A stretch of 35,728 nucleotides of DNA. Source: an uncultured Clostridiaceae bacterium (GTDB lineage: Bacteria; Bacillota; Clostridia; TANB77; CAG-508). Each line of letters begins with the position of its first letter. The stretch's first letter is position 1. Made by a program: the position numbers and the translations under genes. A model generated the notes under the pieces. That model saw only the letters and a list, made by a program, of their open reading frames with translations, ran no database searches and had not been told where the DNA came from. The stretch is from contig CAKNOI010000013.1 of the NCBI GenBank assembly GCA_930990125.1, forward strand, positions 1-35,728. Reading direction: 5' to 3'. This document shows, one piece after another, positions 14,369-24,900 of this stretch.

Positions 14369-15860
14369 TTAGAGTTTATGCACATCTTTTACACTTGGTG
14401 ATTCGATTAAAATTCCATCATACGAATACCTAGAACCATGGCATGGACAATCCCATGTTTTTTCTACACTATTAAAGGAAAGTTCACATCCTAAGTGGGC
14501 GCAGATTGGCTCTATCATGTGTAATTCTTTTCTTTCGTCACAATAGACACCTACTTTTTTCCCTTCCCATTCTATTATTTTTCCTTCTCCTACTTTTATC
14601 TCTTTTAACGTTTCTTCTGGAATGGCTAATCTTTTTATTGCAAGCGAATATGTTACTTCTTTTAACATATTTTTTACTTCCTCTTTGTTTTTTATTGGTT
14701 CAAATCTGGTAGAGGTAAATACCTCTTCGTATTCATTTTCTTTTTTCATTATTTTGTCAGTAATAATCTTTGCAGCAAGATAGCAAAAAGTCATTCCCCA
14801 TTTTTTATATCCTGTTGCTACATACATATTTGGCATAACAGAAGAATATTCCCCAATATAGGGTATTTTATCCACGGATATGCAATCTTCTGCACTCCAT
14901 TGATATTTTCTTTTAAAGCTTGGATATTGCTTTTTTACTATGTTTTCTAGTTCTTTATATCTATCTCCTATTGTTTCATTGGTACCTGTTTTATGGTCTA
15001 ATCCTCCTACTATCAGTAGTCTACTATTTCCCTGTTTTGCTGTTCTAAAGCTGATTGTTGGTTTTTCGCTATTAATATACATTCCCGAAAATAATTCTTC
15101 TGTTACTTCTCCTGCTATAAGGTATGATGTTTGCTGATACATTTTTAGGAAGTAGAATCCCGGTGCATTGATAATAGGATATCTAGATGCCATAATTACA
15201 TATTTTGCATGAATTGTATTGGTATCTGTAAAAATACGATAGCCATCCTCTTCTTTTTTGACATCCATTACTTTGGTGTGTTCATAAATCGTTCCGCTTC
15301 TGCTCTATTATTTTTTGTGCAAGTGCTTTTCCATATTTTACAGGATGAAACATAGCCTGATTTTGAAAAACTATTGCGCCTAAATGTGGAAATGGTAGTT
15401 CTGTTTTTTCTACAAACTTGCTATCTCCCCCAATAGAATTTACTGCTTTTACTTCCAATTTTATTTTTTCTACCTCATCCTGCTCATTTGTAAATACGTA
15501 AGATGGTTGTTTTTCAAAGTCACAATCTATTTTTTCTTGCTTTATTATTTTTTCTATTTCTTGTATAGCATTTTCATTTGCCTCATAATACTTTTGGGCC
15601 GTTTCTTTTCCAAAAGTATCTATTAAATATTCATAAAATAAACCATGCTGACTTGTTATTTTTGCAGTTGTATTTCCACTGGTTTTACTAAGTATAGTAT
15701 CCTTTTCTAGAATACACACCGGATAGCCCTGTTTAGAGAGTAAATAGCCACAGGTAATGCCCGTTAGTCCTCCTCCTATAATACAAACCTCCACCTCTTT
15801 ATTTTCTCTTAAGCTTTTATATTCTTCTTTTTTATTTTCTAATAACCATAATGATTGCAT
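14369..15860 (-). CDS. FAD-dependent oxidoreductase with C-terminal Rieske domain, one CGG +1 site
   Basis: A 496-residue enzyme like Bacillus YhfW if one +1 shift occurs. Residues 24-53 are the FAD-binding Rossmann motif (CIIGGGLTGITCGYLL, ending CILEKD). The DadA-type domain fills about 24-400. The Rieske [2Fe-2S] site is CAHLGC (about 453-458) and CPCHGSRY (about 471-478), both complete. In plain reading the gene splits at CGG 15294-15296; skipping the C gives Gly189 and the continuous IIEQKGTIYEHTKVMDVKKE, where a glycine before the strand is usual in this family. 1492 bases minus one is exactly 497 codons. The substrate is unknown; a cytoplasmic redox role is likely. An intrinsic-terminator-like hairpin includes its SD. 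Confidence 0.85.
15294..15296 (-). other. CGG +1 recoding site (FAD/Rieske oxidoreductase, Gly189)
   Basis: Codon context AAG CGG AAC. Skipping C gives AAG GGA ACG and joins the N-terminal FAD motif to the Rieske half. Confidence 0.82.
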
Positions 15861-15899
15861 AAAAAAACCTCCCTTTTTAGTATCTCCTAAAAAAGGAAG
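15861..15899 (-). terminator. Attenuator-like terminator overlapping the oxidoreductase SD
   Basis: On the minus strand CTTCCTTTTTTAG (15887-15899) pairs with CTAAAAAGGGAGG (15868-15880): 13 pairs with two G-U, around a 6-base loop. Seven T (15861-15867) follow, running straight into ATG 15860. GGGAGG is at once the 3' arm of the hairpin and the SD, so the hairpin could stop transcription and hide the ribosome-binding site. Confidence 0.55.
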
Positions 15900-15909
15900 T
15901 TTATGTATT

Positions 15910-15969
15910 TTATGAAGAAGATATTTTTCGTTTTGCCATCATAACATCTAAATTCACAACAATTGGCAT
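15910..15969 (-). pseudogene. N-terminal remnant of an XRE/YozG-type regulator
   Basis: ATG 15969, preceded by GGGGG, opens a 19-residue frame MPIVVNLDVMMAKRKISSS before a stop. The start matches the opening of small YozG-like XRE repressors (I.VNLDVMMAKRK), but the helix-turn-helix that should follow is missing. No CGG lies in the frame to restore it. It is probably a deletion remnant whose promoter region now leads into the oxidoreductase gene; it could alternatively act as a leader peptide. Confidence 0.5.
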
Positions 15970-15995
15970 ACTATCTTCCCCCCTTTTTTTGCATA

Positions 15996-17462
15996 CTATA
16001 TCTCCTCATTTCTACCAATCGTTTCTAAACTTTTTTGTACTGCTTTTTGGTTATAATTCCACTCCCAAATACTATTCTCTTCCTGAAGTTCTTTTTCTAC
16101 TTGTACAAAATAGTCTTTTACTTTCTCTCTTACTTCTGTATTACGAGAAGTAAGTAGCCTTTCTGTTTCTTTTACACTATCTATACTTGTATGATATAGT
16201 AAATACGATAAATCAATATCCTCTGTTTGTTCTCCTTTTTCAAAGAAAAGGTCTATATTTGTTTTGGCAATCATTCTGTCCACATTTATCCCATTAAACA
16301 GAGCATACATTACTAGAATGATAGCTACATAACTAGGAAACAAAGCCACTTTTTTATGCATAATATAAAGTGTAGTAGGAATCATCAGTAATAGTTCTGT
16401 AGCAATAGCAAAAAACACTGCCACACGTAAAAAGGTTAATCCGTATTCTTGCTCATATAAATACATACGATAAAAAGAAGAAAGTAATATAATAACGGTA
16501 AACACTACCAATAACAGTTTCATAACAGTAGTATACTTCTTTTCTTTTACTCCCATAGATTTAGGAAGCACAATAAGCATTAGATTTATTAAAGAAACAA
16601 TGACAAGTTGAAAATAGCCTTGTCTTGCATAATCAGCATACGAAATTCCTCCCGTACTTCCCATTCTCGTAAACAAAAATACTATCTGAATTCCACAAAA
16701 TACAAGGTAAATACCATTTAAAATGGTAACAATGAGATGATAGGTAAAAGAATCTAATTTCCATTTTGGTATATACTCTTTTTTATCAATTTCTGTGTAA
16801 CTTGTTTTTTCTCCTAATACATTATAAAAAATGGTTACCAGATACAAAAATAAAAGTAAAAGAACAACAATACGGAAAAATAAGGAAAATAGCACTTCCT
16901 CGGTAAAAATATTTTGTAATTGTAAAATAATATTGCTAAACATACCGGCAAAAATACTATCTGCCGAAATAAGTAGTGCTAGCACAAAAAGTACAATGGG
17001 AATCGTAATACAAATAGCTTTAAATATTTTTTTACCCTTTCCTCCTACTTTTGTATTCGGCTCTGCAATAAAAACATTTTTTATTGCACCTAGTGCATTT
17101 CCTAAATATTCTATTCCTCCTATAAAAATACTAAATATTTTAGACACGGTTTTTACAAAGGTAACATCTTTTTGTTCCAACCTAAGAATCATATACCCAG
17201 TTAATCCTAACATAACAAAAGCATTGAGTACCCTTAGTATTTCATTATTACATATTCCATATGTGATACTTAAAAATAAAATAGGAACACAAAGCCAAAG
17301 TGCATTTTTATTTTTCAATTTTCCTTTTTTATCCAATAGATAAAAAATAAAAAATAGGCAAACAATGCAAAAGAAAAATACAGATATTCCTGGTCTTTGA
17401 CCATACAATAAAATAGAATGTAGAATGCTTAATACTAAGCTTCCCATAACAACTACTTTCAT
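15996..17462 (-). CDS. DUF4173/DUF4153-type polytopic membrane protein
   Basis: A 488-residue protein with about ten or more membrane helices from residue 5 to 400, and a charged cytoplasmic C-terminal domain (TSIDSVKETERLLTSRNTEV). The layout and phrases such as FIGGIEYLGNALGAIKN and LAFAL-type helices fit the DUF4173/DUF4153 family, whose function is not known. ATG 17462 follows AGGAGGTGG. It lies between HtrA and the XRE remnant on the same strand, 86 bases after HtrA, so co-transcription with HtrA is possible. No in-frame CGG. Confidence 0.7.
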   Translation of the reverse strand: MKVVVMGSLVLSILHSILLYGQRPGISVFFFCIVCLFFIFYLLDKKGKLKNKNALWLCVPILFLSITYGICNNEILRVLNAFVMLGLTGYMILRLEQKDVTFVKTVSKIFSIFIGGIEYLGNALGAIKNVFIAEPNTKVGGKGKKIFKAICITIPIVLFVLALLISADSIFAGMFSNIILQLQNIFTEEVLFSLFFRIVVLLLLFLYLVTIFYNVLGEKTSYTEIDKKEYIPKWKLDSFTYHLIVTILNGIYLVFCGIQIVFLFTRMGSTGGISYADYARQGYFQLVIVSLINLMLIVLPKSMGVKEKKYTTVMKLLLVVFTVIILLSSFYRMYLYEQEYGLTFLRVAVFFAIATELLLMIPTTLYIMHKKVALFPSYVAIILVMYALFNGINVDRMIAKTNIDLFFEKGEQTEDIDLSYLLYHTSIDSVKETERLLTSRNTEVREKVKDYFVQVEKELQEENSIWEWNYNQKAVQKSLETIGRNEEI

Positions 17463-17548
17463 TGTTCCACCTCCTAAGATGGCTATATTATATTTTCTCT
17501 ATTCTCGTTTGTCAATGTTTCTTTATTGTTTTTCGATATTGCATTTTT

Positions 17549-18686
17549 CTACTTTTTTCCTAGTTTTAATCTTATTTCCAATGTTTTACCTCCTCTTGTT
17601 ACTTGAAGTGTTACTTCGTCTCCTGGATTTTTGGTATAGATATACCCCCTTAGCTCACTCATTTTTTGAAGGTCTAACGCATCTATTTTTTGAATAATAT
17701 CTCCCACTTTTAAACCAGAAGTATAAGCAGGTCCATCTACGCTTACCTGCGCTACATAAATACCCTTTGTAAAGTTTAATTTAGAATCCAAATATGGAAT
17801 TACCTCTTTATCATAGGCAAAAATTCCTAGATTTGCTTCGTTAAATTCTCCTGTTTGCGTTATTTTTTCGATAATGGGTTTAATATAATTAATCGGTGTC
17901 GCAAAACCTATTCCTTCTGCAGAGGTTATTTTAATAGAATTAATACCAATCACTTCTCCATCTACATTAATAAGGGGACCTCCACTGTTTCCCGGATTAA
18001 TAGTAGCATCAGTTTGAATTAAATCTTCCATATAACTTGCTGTTTCCTCTTCTTCAATTTTAATGGTTCTATCTACTGCACTAATAATTCCAGAAGTAAC
18101 GGTTCTTTGAAATTCAAATCCAATTGGATTTCCGGATAGCAAAGACGGTTTCTCCAACACGAATATTGTCCGAATCTCCTAATTTTGCATAACTTAAATT
18201 TTTCTCGTTTATCTTGATGATGGATAAGTCAATATCACTATCAGACCACACTACATTAGCATTATAGGTACTCCCGTTTTCCAAAGTAACATAACAATTA
18301 CCATATTTACTTCCTGAAACATGTTCATTGGTTAGTATGTATCCATTATCTGATACAATAACTCCTGTTCCTAGTCCTAAACTAGTAGCACTATCGTTTA
18401 AGAAAATGGTACTTCCTGCATTTTTTATCTTAGAAATTCCCACTACACTGCTGGTTACTTCTTCTATCATATCTGCTACTTCTTTACTTTCTTCCTTTAC
18501 TTCCTCTATCGTCTTTTTTGTCTTTTCTGCCGTATAGTTACTATTCTGGTTTTCTTCTGCTATTTCTATTTCTTGATATCTTTGATACAGTACAAGCCCT
18601 AGCATAAGTAGTAATATAGCAATAAAAACTCCCACAAATAATTTGATTATCTTTTTATTTTCTTCTCTTTTCTTATATCGATACAT
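17549..18686 (-). CDS. htrA: HtrA/DegP-type membrane-anchored serine protease, one CGG +1 site
   Basis: A 378-residue surface protease if one +1 shift occurs. Residues 13-34 are a membrane anchor; about 75-265 is the trypsin-like domain with His122 (TNEHV), Asp153 (DIDLS) and Ser234 (GNSGGP); about 285-375 is a PDZ domain ([19 protein letters not shown]). Plain reading breaks at CGG 18132-18134, between the Asp and the Ser. Skipping the C gives Gly185 and restores [19 protein letters not shown], the invariant IGNP motif of HtrA proteins. Without the shift the catalytic Ser and the PDZ domain are lost. 1138 bases minus one is exactly 379 codons. HtrA enzymes degrade or refold damaged exported proteins. 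The gene is divergent from the NRPS. Confidence 0.9.
18132..18134 (-). other. CGG +1 recoding site (HtrA, Gly185 of the IGNP motif)
   Basis: Codon context ATC CGG AAA. Skipping C gives ATC GGA AAT, reading AIGNPIGF. This glycine is almost invariant in HtrA proteases. Confidence 0.88.
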
Positions 18687-18827
18687 GTTTTCTTATCACC
18701 CTTAATAGTGTTTCCATTCTTACTGCTTTTAAACAATCCTACCCTTTTTCTTGTTTGGTAAGTTTCGATTTTTTTGTGTTTTTTCCTACTTCTTTTTACT
18801 ATTCTTCTATTTTTTCGTCTGAAACCC

Positions 18828-18856
18828 TTGAAATACGTGTCTATTTGAGATATAAT
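18828..18856 (+). promoter_or_regulatory. Sigma-A promoter of the NRPS operon
   Basis: TTGAAA (18828-18833), a 17-base spacer and TATAAT (18851-18856), 48 bases ahead of the NRPS ATG. It lies in the 218-base gap divergent from htrA, in which nothing else is evident. Confidence 0.75.
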
Positions 18857-18904
18857 TTTGTATGATTTGAACCATTTATTTAGAGTTTTATGGAGGATGT
18901 TAAA

Positions 18905-21900
18905 ATGAATGTAAAGACATATGATCTAACAAATCCACAGAAATCTATATGGCTGACAGAAGAATTTTTTAATCGGAACTAATATCAATAATATTAGTGG
19001 AAATATTATCATCCATAAAAAAGTAGATTTCACACTATTAGAAAAGGCACTCAATGTATATGTGCAAAGAAATGATGCTATCCGCATCCGCATTATACAA
19101 GAAAAAGACCAAGTAAAACAATACATCGCAGACTACACACCATTTTCTGTTTCACTTGTTTCTTTAAGTACCAAAGAAGATTTAGAACAATTTAATCAGA
19201 CAATCGTGCAACCTATTTTTTCTATTCTCGATTCCAATTTGTTCCGCTTCACTTTGTTTCAATTCAAAGACGGAAGTGGTGGTCTAAACGTCACCTTTCA
19301 CCATCTCATTGCAGATGCATGGACAATGAGTTTATTTGTTAGCGAAGTAATGGAATTATACTATCAATTAGTACAACACCAGTTTCTTTACGACTCTTCC
19401 AATCCTAGTTATTTAGAATATTTACAAACCGAACAAGAATATATAAAAAGTGATAAATATCAGAAAGATGCTAGCTTCTGGGAAGAAACTTATTCTACAG
19501 AACCAGAATATGCACCTATTATGAACTACTCTTCAAAACAAAGTGAAATATTAGTAAAAGCTTCTCGTAAGGCTTTTACGTTATCTTCTACACTCTATCA
19601 CCAATTACTATCTTATTGTAAAACACAAAATATATCTATCTATACTTTCTTAATGACGATTTATTCTATTTATTTATCCAAAATCAACAATATAACTGCC
19701 CCTATTATAGGGACACCAATTTTGAACCGTACTAATAAAAAAGAAAAAAGTACCGCTGGTATGTATATTAGTACGATTCCTTTTTGCGTTCGCATCCATT
19801 CCGATAGTAAATTTTCAGAACTCGTAAAAGAAGTTTCCACCGAGCAACTTCGTATTTTTAGACACCAAAAATACCCATATAGTGAAGTGTTAGAACATGT
19901 TAAAAAGAAATACGCTATCAAACATAATTTATATGATATTGTAGTATCTTATCAAAATGCGAAGAATACTTCTGCTACTTTCGCCATTCCTTATACCACA
20001 GAATGGTTATTTAACGGAACAATTGGTGATAGTTTAGAAATTCATTTTTACGATATGGATGGAACAGGTACCTTCTCTATTTATTATGATTATCAAATAG
20101 CAAAGTTCACAGAGCAAGATATTATCTCTATTCATGAAAGAATACTAGAAATGATTTCTCGAGTTTTAGAAAACCCAGAAATGTGTATCCGAGATTTAGA
20201 AATAGTAACCACACAAGAAAGAGATACAATATTACACACTTTTAATGCTACCGATTTCGCTTTTGATACCCAAAAACCAATGATAGAATATTTTGAAGAA
20301 CAAGTACAAAAACATCCAGATAAAACTGCTCTTGTATTTCAGGAACATACTTATACTTATGCACAACTGAATGCAAAAGCAAATCAAATTGCACACTTAT
20401 TGCAAACACAAGGCATAACAAAGGAACAAGTCGTTGCCGTTTTAATGGAACGTTCGGATTTACTTGTTATTAGTATGCTTGGTATTTTAAAAGCAGGTAG
20501 CGTATATACCCTTCTTTTACCTAGCTTACCGGAAAAAAGACTAAAATACATGTTAGATACAGCAGATGTTAAGGCAGTTCTTACAACAACACAAAACTGC
20601 TCTATTGATTATCCTTCTACACTACTACTTGATACGATTTCCTTAGATAATTACTCTGCTAGTAATGTCTTAGAAAAAGGTATTAACGAAGATTCTTTAT
20701 CTGTTGTATATACTTCTGGTTCTACTGGAACCCCAAAAGGAGTATTATTACGAAGACTAGGTATGATAAATGTAGTATATTTATACCAAACTTCTATGAA
20801 ATTAGAGCCTTTAGAGAGGTTTTTGAGTATTTGCTCTCCTTCTTTTGATATGTTTGCTGTAGAAGTATGGTTGCCTCTTTTAACAGGAAAAACACTATTT
20901 TTTGCCGACACAGAGGAAGAAAAAAATCCAATTGCCATGGGAGAATGTATCCAAAAAAATCGTATCGAATTTATGCTTATTACTTCTTCTAAAATGGATT
21001 TATTGCTAGATACACCTTCTGTTTTGCAAAGCGTTAAAGCAATTCAACTTGGTGGAGAAGTATTAACTCCTACTTTTTATGAAAAAGTAAAACAATATAT
21101 GACAGCTGCTATTTTTAATGGATATGGTCCTACAGAAGCAACTGCTTGTACTACTACAAAACAAATTACAGACTCTTCTAATATTACTATTGGTAAACCT
21201 CTTTGTAACACCAAAGTATATATTTGTAATAAAGATGGAAACTTATGCCCAATTGGCATTCCTGGTGAACTATGTATTGGTGGAATGGGAATTGCCAAAC
21301 GCTATATTCATAATGCAGAAGCTACTGCCAAAAGTTTTCTTCCTAATCCATTTGATACCGGAATGCTCTATCGCTCTGGCGATATTGCTTGTTATCGTGG
21401 AGATGGCGAAATAGAATACATTGGTAGAAATGATTTTCAAGTAAAATTACACGGACAACGTATTGAATTAGAAGAAATTACTACTGCTTTAAAAGAAATT
21501 GAAGGCATTCGAACAGCCATTACCATGTTACAAACTGTAAATACATACTCTGTTATTTGCTCTTATTATGTAAGTGAGCACGAAATAAATCCAGAAATAA
21601 TAAAGGCTATTCTTTCTAAAAAATTACCTTATTATATGATACCTTCTTATTTTGTGCATCTTACTAACATGCCACTTACTGCCAACGGAAAAGTGGATCG
21701 CAAGGCACTTCCAGAGATACAAATAGAAGAAAAATATGTAGCACCAAGTACTTTAACAGAACAAAAATTATGCACTATTTGGGAAACTTTATTATCTAAG
21801 TCTCCTATTAGTATAGAAAGTAACTTTTTTACTATTGGTGGTGATTCCTTAAGTGCTATTCGTATGATTACACAAATTGAAAAAGTATTTCATGTAAAAT

Positions 21901-24900
21901 TACTGGTAAAAGATATTTTTACCAATCATACCATCAAAAATTTAGCAAAAAGGATTGACTCTTCCCCAAATGAAGTAGAAGAAAATAAGCCAATTCCAAA
22001 AGCGGAAAAGAAAGAAATCTATCCTCTTTCTTCTGCCCAAAGAAGGATTTATTACTCTACTACCATGACCTCACAAAACACTACCGTATACAATATGCCT
22101 ATGATTGTTCGTTTAGAAGGTCCTGTAGACGAAAAAAGACTAGAAATGTGCATTCAAAAACTTATGCAAAAACACGCTTCTTTACGAACCTATTTTACCG
22201 TAACCGATTCTGGAGAAGTGGTACAGAGAATAAAAGATACTGTTTCTTTTACCCTTCCTGTACAAAAAACGAAAAAAAGAAGTATTTCATCCTTGTTTCA
22301 GGACTTTATTAAGCCATTTGCTTTAGAAAAGGCCCCATTAATGCATGTAGCATTTTTCTCCTCTACTAAAAATACCAGTTATCTCTTCTTAGATTTACAC
22401 CATAGTATTGTTGATGGTAGCTCTGTCTCTCTTTTATTAGAGGAATTATCTAAACTTTATAATGGGCTTACCTTAGAAGAATCTGCTATTGATTACCCAG
22501 ACTTTGCTGTATGGGAAGATGCTTGTTTGCAAAATAACTCCTTTGCGGAAAGTAAAGAATTTTGGCAAAACGAACTTACAGGAGAACTTCCGCTTCTTGC
22601 TCTTCCTACCACTTATCAAAGACCGGAAACAAGAGATTTTAAAGGGAACCACTACTTATCTACGATTGAAAAAACAAAAGCCCAAAAAATCAAAATCTTA
22701 GCAGGACAACTACATACCACACCATATATTATTTTACTTGCCTGCTATTACATTTTATTATATAAATACTCTGGTCAAGAAGATATTATTGTTGCTTCCC
22801 CTGTTAGTGGCAGATATCGTGAAGAATTAAAAAATATGGTAGGAATGTTTGTAAATAGCATCCCTATTCGCGAAACTATTTCAGGAAAAATGACAATACA
22901 AGACTTTATTCTACACCTTAGCAACCACTTTTTAGATTGTATAGACCATCAAGAATATCCTTTTGATGAAATGGTAAAAGACAAAAAAGAAAAACGCGAT
23001 GCCTCTAGGAACCCTATTTTTGATACCATGTTTGTGTACCAAAATGAAGGAATACCAAATTTTTCTTTTTCCAACATCAATGCCTCTTTACTAGACTTTC
23101 CAAATACCATTTCTAAATTTGATGTTTCTCTAGAAATTTTTCCAAAAGAAAGTAGCTATTCTCTTTCTTTTGAATATGCCACTTCTCTATTTTCTAGAGA
23201 ATATATTGATAACTTTTGTAAGCATTACCAAGTTATTGTATCTACTGTACTAGAAGATATACAAGCATCTATTGCCTCTATTTCTATGCTTACCAGTAGT
23301 GAAAAGAAAAAAATAATAGCATTTAATACCACCCAAAAAGATTATGCAAGAGAAGAAACAATTGAAGAAACCTTTTATCGTATGGTAGAACAAAACCCAA
23401 AAAAGATTGCATGCTTTTATGAAAACACTTGTCTTTCTTACGAAGACTTAAACCAAAAATCCAATCAAGTAGCTAACTTTTTAGTAAAAAAAGGTGTTTT
23501 GCCAAATACGATTATTGGTATTTTAGCTTCTCGCACTCCTAACTTACAAATTTATATGCTTGGTATTTTAAAAGCAGGAGCAGGCTATCTTTTGATAGAC
23601 CCTTCCCTACCAGAAGATAGAATAGAATACATGCTTACCAACGCCCAAGCTCCTTTTTGCTTTATCGAAGAAGGAATAAAAGAATTACATTATCCTAGTG
23701 TAGCAATAGGAAGTAGCGAAATCGTAACAAATGATACACAAAATCTTCCTATTAAGTCTACTAATGAAAACATCTTTTGTATTATATACACCTCTGGTTC
23801 TACTGGTGTTCCTAAAGGTGTTACCTTAAAAAGACAGGGTATTTTAAATATGCTATTAAGTTATAAAGAAATATTACATACCGATTGTTGTGAACGTTTC
23901 TTTAGTATTAGTGCTGTTTCTTTTGATATGTTTATTGTAGAAAACTTTATTCCTCTTCTTTCTGGAAAAAGTGTAGTACTCTCCAATGAAGAGGAACAGA
24001 AAATTCCAACCTACATGCGAAAAATTATATTAGAAAAACAAATAGACTTTTTGCTAACTACACCTTCTCGTATGGAATTACTACTTTCTCCGGAAACCAG
24101 AGATTGTCTCATGAGATTAAATATAATCCAATTAGGAGGAGAAGTATTTACCCCAACACTATATAAAGCACTTCGAGAATATACGAATGCACACCTGTTT
24201 AATGGATATGGTCCTTCCGAAATAACGGCATGTTGTTCTAGTAAAGAAGTAACCTCTGCCGAAGATATTACTATTGGAAAACCTTTTTGCAACACCCAAA
24301 TTTATGTATGCAATAAAGATAAAAATATTTGCCCTATCGGAGTAGAAGGAGAAATTTGCGTAGTAGGAGATGGCGTAAGCCTTGGCTATGTTAATAATCC
24401 AGAAGCCACTAAAAAAGCATTCCTTCCAAACCCATTTGGTGAAGGTGTGCTATATGCAACAGGCGATATCGGCAAACTAAATGCTAACGGAGAATTAGAA
24501 TATGTTGGTAGAAACGATTTTCAAATAAAAATAAGAGGCTTACGTGTAGAATTATCCGAAATTGAAAAAAGGTTATTGCAAATTCCAGAAATTAAAAAAG
24601 GAACTGTTGTCTATGTAAAACAAGCAGAAAACCCATTTATTGCAGCCTTTTACGTGGCAGACGAAACCTTAGCAACTAGTTATATTCGTACTTTATTATC
24701 CAATTCACTACCACTGTACATGGTTCCTAAATACATTATACCAATTGCGCAATTACCTATTACCAAAAATGGAAAGATTGATAAAAAAGCATTAGAAAAG
24801 TATAACTTTAGCACACAAGAAGAACGTAATTACGTTCCACCACAAACGCCTACCCAAAAAATTTTATGTGAGGTTTGGGAAGAATTATTACATACTACAG

